A DNA stretch of 64,000 bases from positions 31,269 through 95,268 of the forward strand of contig CAXPPN010000021.1 in assembly GCA_964219345.1 (NCBI GenBank), written 5' to 3'. The notes under the pieces are model-generated. The model did no database searches, was not told the origin of the DNA, and saw nothing but the letters and a program-made list of their open reading frames with translations. The position numbers were made by a program, and so were the translations under genes. The stretch's first letter is position 1. Each line of letters opens with the position of its first letter. Below, in pieces: positions 60,254-64,000 of the stretch. Source of the DNA: UBA3537 sp964219345. Lineage in GTDB: Bacteria > Bacteroidota > Bacteroidia > Flavobacteriales > Flavobacteriaceae.

Positions 60254-60784
60254 ATGCCAAAAAAAATAGCACTTATTGGAGGGCCTGCAACAGGAAAAAC
60301 AACTTTGATTAATGCATTAAAAACGAGAGGTTATTATTGCATGGATGAAATTTCTAGGCAAGTCACTCTCGATGCACAAAAAAATGGCATAGAGCAACTG
60401 TTTTTAGAAGACCCCATATGGTTTAGTAAACAACTGTTGGAAAGTCGTAAAAAACAATTTATTGAAGCCCAAAACTCAGATGAGTCAGTGGTCTTCTTCG
60501 ATCGTGGACTTCCAGATATAGTGGCGTATTTAGACTATATAAAATCCGATTATGGACAAGAATTTATAACCGTTTGTGAGGTTTATAAATACGACAAAAT
60601 TTTTATTCTACCCCCTTGGAAAGCTATTTATAAGACCGATAATGAACGCTATGAATCTTTTGATCAATTGTTAGAAATTCATGAGTTTCTCAAAAAATGG
60701 TACTCGAAATTCGGTTATGAAATTATTGAAGTCCATATTGGGTCAATCCAAGAGCGTATAAAATTTATTCTCAATAGAATTTAA
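60254..60784 (+). CDS. Small P-loop ATPase (AAA_28 type)
   Basis: The 176 residues start with the Walker A motif IALIGGPATGKTTLINAL and have VVFFDRGLPDIVAYLDYI as Walker B with a conserved Asp-Arg. The sequence resembles the nucleotide kinase-like AAA_28 group that includes NadR-type kinases. Substrate unknown. It is followed 6 bases later by recQ. Confidence 0.85.
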   Translation: MPKKIALIGGPATGKTTLINALKTRGYYCMDEISRQVTLDAQKNGIEQLFLEDPIWFSKQLLESRKKQFIEAQNSDESVVFFDRGLPDIVAYLDYIKSDYGQEFITVCEVYKYDKIFILPPWKAIYKTDNERYESFDQLLEIHEFLKKWYSKFGYEIIEVHIGSIQERIKFILNRI

Positions 60785-60790
60785 TAATAA

Positions 60791-62692
60791 ATGAATCTTC
60801 CGCTTCAAATATTAGAACGCTATTGGAAGTTTTCCAAATTTAGACCCCAACAACAGGAAATTATTCAATCTGTTTTGAATCAACAAGATTGTGTGGCTCT
60901 ACTTCCAACAGGTGGTGGAAAGTCTCTTTGTTTTCAAATTCCTGCCCTAATAAATGATGGTCTTTGTATTGTTGTTTCTCCTTTAATTGCCTTAATGCAA
61001 GACCAAGTTAATGCCCTAAATAATAAAGATATAAAAGCTACTGCGCTCACAAATTTGAATCATCTTAGCGATTTGGAGCGCATACTCGATAACTGTGTTT
61101 ATGGAAATTATAAATTTCTTTATTTATCGCCAGAACGACTACAAAATCCACTCGTTCAAGAACGTATTAAGTTGATGAATGTGAATTTAATTGCAGTAGA
61201 TGAAGCGCATTGTATCAGTCAATGGGGACATGATTTTAGACCTGCATATAGATCAATTAATATACTAAAAACGTTGCACCCAAAAGTGACAACAATAGCA
61301 CTCACTGCATCAGCAACAAAACGTGTTGTAGAGGATATAAAAGTACAACTCAACCTAGAACAACCGAAAATATTTAGACACTCATTTTATAGAGAAAATC
61401 TAAGTTATCAATCATTGCTTTTTGAAGACAAAGACTATAAAATCATAGAACTTCTAAAACAAAATAAAGAAAGTGCTATTGTTTATACTGGAAGCCGATC
61501 TGCAACACAACAATTGGCCAAAATGCTTAACAATAATGGTATTTCTAGCGGGTATTATCATGGTGGATTAAATGCTAAAGAAAAAGAGCAACACTATCAA
61601 CAATGGATTTCAGATGAAACAAAAGTTATTGTAGCCACAAATGCTTTTGGTATGGGAATCGATAAAGCCGATGTTTCAATGGTTATTCATATTAATATTC
61701 CAGAAAGTCTCGAACATTATTTTCAAGAAGCTGGACGTGCTGGTCGAAATCAAAAAGAAGCAAAAGCCATACTTTTAGTTGGACCAAATGATATTGAAAT
61801 TGCAAAAAAATGGTACATAGATTATGTTCCTGATATCGATTTTTTAAAGTTAATTTATAAAAAACTGTGCACCTATTTTCAAATTGCATATGGCGAGTTG
61901 AACGAAGAAAAACATGGATTAAATTTTAACGCTTTTTGTAATTTATATGAACTCTCTAAACGAAAAACATATAATGGATTAAAAGTTTTGGATAGGCATG
62001 GATTAATTGTGTTTGAAGAGCTTTTTAGAAAGAAAACAAGTTTACAGTTTTTGGTCAATCACAATGTTTTAATAGACCAGATAAAACACAATGACGAACT
62101 TCGATTAATGATGACAACAATTTTAAGAACCTACGAAGGAATTCATAGTCAAGAAACATCCATTGATATAGAAAAAATTGCTAAAATACTAAATATAGAT
62201 GCCTCTAAAATTATTCAAAATCTAGATGCTTTGGCCGCAAAAGAAATTGTAAAGTTTAGAAATATAAACACCGATGCACAAATTACATTTTCTCAACCTA
62301 GAGAAGATGAAAAAGCTATAAATCGAATTTCAAAAGAAGTAAGAGAACATAATAAAGTAAAATATAATAAAATAGTGGCTGTCATCAATTATATAGAAAA
62401 TAATAGTGTTTGCAAAAGCAAACAGTTACTAACCTATTTTGATGAACCAAATTCAAAAGCATGTGGCATATGTAATGTTTGTATAAAAAAAGAAAACGCA
62501 ATAGTCCCTTTTAAAAAAGAAAATGTAGATTTGGTTTTGAAATCAATAGAAGTTAAACCTATGACATCTAGAATGTTAGAGTCAAATTTATCAATATCAA
62601 ACAAAGAAGTTGTTTCTATTTTAAAACATTTGCTTGAACTCAGAAAAATTGAACAAACTCAAACTAATAAATTTCAAATTAAATGTCCATAG
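60791..62692 (+). CDS. recQ: ATP-dependent DNA helicase RecQ
   Basis: A 3'-5' helicase of 633 residues: RecQ-specific FRPQQQEIIQSVL, Walker A LPTGGGKSLCF, DEAHCISQWGHDFRP, QEAGRAGR (motif VI) and the zinc-binding domain, whose Cys are in CKSKQLLTYFD and ACGICNVC. A short winged-helix region follows; no clear HRDC domain is seen at the C-terminus. RecQ resolves recombination intermediates. It overlaps fmt by 10 bases. Confidence 0.95.
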   Translation: MNLPLQILERYWKFSKFRPQQQEIIQSVLNQQDCVALLPTGGGKSLCFQIPALINDGLCIVVSPLIALMQDQVNALNNKDIKATALTNLNHLSDLERILDNCVYGNYKFLYLSPERLQNPLVQERIKLMNVNLIAVDEAHCISQWGHDFRPAYRSINILKTLHPKVTTIALTASATKRVVEDIKVQLNLEQPKIFRHSFYRENLSYQSLLFEDKDYKIIELLKQNKESAIVYTGSRSATQQLAKMLNNNGISSGYYHGGLNAKEKEQHYQQWISDETKVIVATNAFGMGIDKADVSMVIHINIPESLEHYFQEAGRAGRNQKEAKAILLVGPNDIEIAKKWYIDYVPDIDFLKLIYKKLCTYFQIAYGELNEEKHGLNFNAFCNLYELSKRKTYNGLKVLDRHGLIVFEELFRKKTSLQFLVNHNVLIDQIKHNDELRLMMTTILRTYEGIHSQETSIDIEKIAKILNIDASKIIQNLDALAAKEIVKFRNINTDAQITFSQPREDEKAINRISKEVREHNKVKYNKIVAVINYIENNSVCKSKQLLTYFDEPNSKACGICNVCIKKENAIVPFKKENVDLVLKSIEVKPMTSRMLESNLSISNKEVVSILKHLLELRKIEQTQTNKFQIKCP

Positions 62693-63642
62693 CAAAAGAA
62701 CAATTGCGTATTATCTTTATGGGAACTCCAGAGTTTGCAGTTCATATTCTTGATGGATTAATACAACAAAATTACAATGTGGTTGGGGTGATTACAGCAC
62801 CAGATCGCCCTGCAGGACGTGGCCAAAAAGTAAAACAATCTGCAGTAAAAATATATGCTCAAAATCATCAATTGAATATTCTTCAACCAGAAAACTTAAA
62901 ACATCCCAATTTAATTAAAACATTAAAAGCTTTAAACCCTGATTTGCAAGTGGTTGTAGCGTTTAGAATGTTACCACAAGCGGTTTGGCAATTGCCAAAA
63001 TATGGCACTTTTAATCTTCATGCGTCTATGTTGCCACAATACAGAGGCGCAGCACCCATCAATTGGGCCATTATTAATGGAGAAAAAGAAACAGGAGTTA
63101 GTACATTTTTTATTGATGAAAAAATTGATACAGGTGCTGTAATTTTTCAAAAGAGTGTTCCTATTTCAGATGAAGATACCGCAGGAACGCTTCATGATAA
63201 ACTCATGAATGAAGGTAAATTATTAACGCTGAAAACTGCTGAAGCTATTTGTGACAATACCATAAAAACAACACAACAGCCTCAATCCATTGAATTAAAA
63301 ACTGCGCATAAACTTAATAAAGAAAATTGCAAAATTGATTGGCAAAAAAATGGTGAAGATATTCGAAATCTTGTTCGTGGATTGAATCCATATCCGGGAG
63401 CATGGGCAGAATTAAAAAATGGAACAAAAACCTTTAATGTCAAAATCTATAAAGTCCAATTTGAAAAATCAAACCACAAAAAACCTATTGGAACACTAAT
63501 TGTTGAAAAATCTTCTATTTACGTATGCATTAATGACGGTTATATTAATGTCATTGACTTTAAATTTCCTGGTAAAAAACAAATGGATGTGAAATCTTTT
63601 CTTAATGGATTCTCTTTTGAAAGCGACGCTAAAATGATTTGA
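62683..63642 (+). CDS. fmt: Methionyl-tRNA formyltransferase
   Basis: Fmt formylates initiator Met-tRNA with 10-formyl-THF. The 319 residues contain IIFMGTPEFAVHILDGL, VITAPDRPAGRGQKV, the active site FNLHASMLPQYRGAAPIN and DTGAVIFQ, then a C-terminal OB-like domain (about 205-319) that binds tRNA. The ATG overlaps the recQ end; the start fits family length. A terminator lies 28 bases after the stop. Confidence 0.96.
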   Translation: MSIAKEQLRIIFMGTPEFAVHILDGLIQQNYNVVGVITAPDRPAGRGQKVKQSAVKIYAQNHQLNILQPENLKHPNLIKTLKALNPDLQVVVAFRMLPQAVWQLPKYGTFNLHASMLPQYRGAAPINWAIINGEKETGVSTFFIDEKIDTGAVIFQKSVPISDEDTAGTLHDKLMNEGKLLTLKTAEAICDNTIKTTQQPQSIELKTAHKLNKENCKIDWQKNGEDIRNLVRGLNPYPGAWAELKNGTKTFNVKIYKVQFEKSNHKKPIGTLIVEKSSIYVCINDGYINVIDFKFPGKKQMDVKSFLNGFSFESDAKMI

Positions 63643-63669
63643 TTATTTTACAGAAAAATATCATCTAAT

Positions 63670-63697
63670 AAAAGCAGCTTAAGGCTGCTTTTTTTTT
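63670..63697 (+). terminator. Rho-independent terminator after fmt
   Basis: AAGCAGC (63672-63678) pairs with GCTGCTT (63684-63690), loop TTAAG, followed by T7. It ends the ATPase-recQ-fmt unit. Confidence 0.88.
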
Positions 63698-63775
63698 GTA
63701 AAAGTCAAAAAAAGAATATGTATTTCAAGAAAACTAAAATTATTTTTTTACATTTAGGTTTAAATAATTTGAATT

Positions 63776-64000
63776 TTGAGTCTACAAAAAGGTAAAATAT
63801 TAATTGCTGAACCCTCTATTATTGGAGATGTTTCATTCAATAGATCAATTATTTTACTTGCCGATCACAGTATAGAAGGATCCATTGGTTTTATTCTAAA
63901 CAAACCTCTAGATTACAATCTTGGAGATCTGATTCCTGAAATTAATTCTACTTTCAAAGTGTATAATGGAGGTCCTGTACAACAGGACAATTTATATTTT
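63776..64000 (+). CDS. YqgE/AlgH-family protein, 3' end outside window
   Basis: The visible 75 residues read SLQKGKILIAEPSIIGDVSF, NRSIILLADHSIEGSIGFIL and NKPLDYNLGDLIPEI, the N-terminal half of the YqgE/AlgH fold (DUF179). An in-frame stop (63770-63772) lies one codon upstream of the codon before the TTG at 63776, so TTG is the only reasonable start in view. AlgH-type proteins have unclear roles; the gene is cut by the window edge. Confidence 0.88.
   Translation, partial: MSLQKGKILIAEPSIIGDVSFNRSIILLADHSIEGSIGFILNKPLDYNLGDLIPEINSTFKVYNGGPVQQDNLYF

Overview
The window is an AT-rich stretch of a chromosome from a marine member of the Flavobacteriaceae (Bacteroidota). This rests on recognisable family-restricted genes (DUF6452/DUF6048 pair, CAL67264-type and Lacal_2735-type small proteins, DUF4290, CCC-motif membrane protein), on promoters of the Bacteroidota type (TTG, about 20 bases, TAnnTTTG), on the near absence of Shine-Dalgarno sites, and on a proteorhodopsin with the flavobacterial Met tuning residue. 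No species can be fixed from the sequence alone. Nothing looks like a plasmid, prophage or insertion sequence.

Layout. 1-7300: riboflavin gene ribBA, a DegT-type aminotransferase and a nitroreductase, tRNA-Ser(TGA), xerD, RNase Y, a probable 6S RNA, and zapA with a coiled-coil partner. 7300-24200: envelope and housekeeping genes (M23 peptidase, TonB-dependent receptor, cysteine desulfurase, a calcium-repeat lipoprotein, Smr protein, prolyl oligopeptidase, ornithine aminotransferase, a mechanosensitive-channel-like protein, rlmD, ettA). 24600-25382: a decayed DUF3667 gene. 25357-38255: pirin, an acyl-CoA carboxylase subunit, and nearly all of the menaquinone pathway in two minus-strand blocks (menE, CPBP protease, menC, menA, menB, cvfB-like; and menD, menF, a MenI-like thioesterase), with purU and DUF2853 between them.

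The light-related part begins at 38385. A proton-pumping proteorhodopsin (minus) and blh, the carotene-cleaving enzyme that makes its retinal (plus), are divergent across about 110 bases. The rhodopsin gene has a good -7 box that touches a 14-base palindrome, and it is shielded from the men genes by two terminators in tandem. After dnaK, panB, an RluA-type synthase, an aldehyde dehydrogenase and comM comes a compact 16-gene plus-strand cluster (46886-57782). It contains a TetR-like regulator, an ABC1 kinase, a flavin reductase, a DUF2256 mini-protein, CRY-DASH, an Fe-S bacterial cryptochrome/(6-4) photolyase, an unknown protein, a TIGR03643 protein, GTP cyclohydrolase I, a small protein, a short-chain dehydrogenase, glutathione peroxidase, a Lacal_2735 protein, TspO, an SRPBCC protein and a class I photolyase. 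Most of these genes overlap or abut. The cluster has two promoters, and each carries an almost identical 23-base element (22 of 23 positions) just upstream of or overlapping the -33 region. A related but shorter element lies at the rhodopsin promoter. I read this as one light and photo-oxidative stress regulon: repair photolyases, supply of folate/pterin antenna and reduced flavin, peroxide defence, and light energy capture.

The last part (57790-64000) holds murA (with Asp in place of the catalytic Cys), DUF4290, DUF493, a P-loop ATPase, recQ, fmt and the beginning of a YqgE/AlgH gene cut by the window edge.
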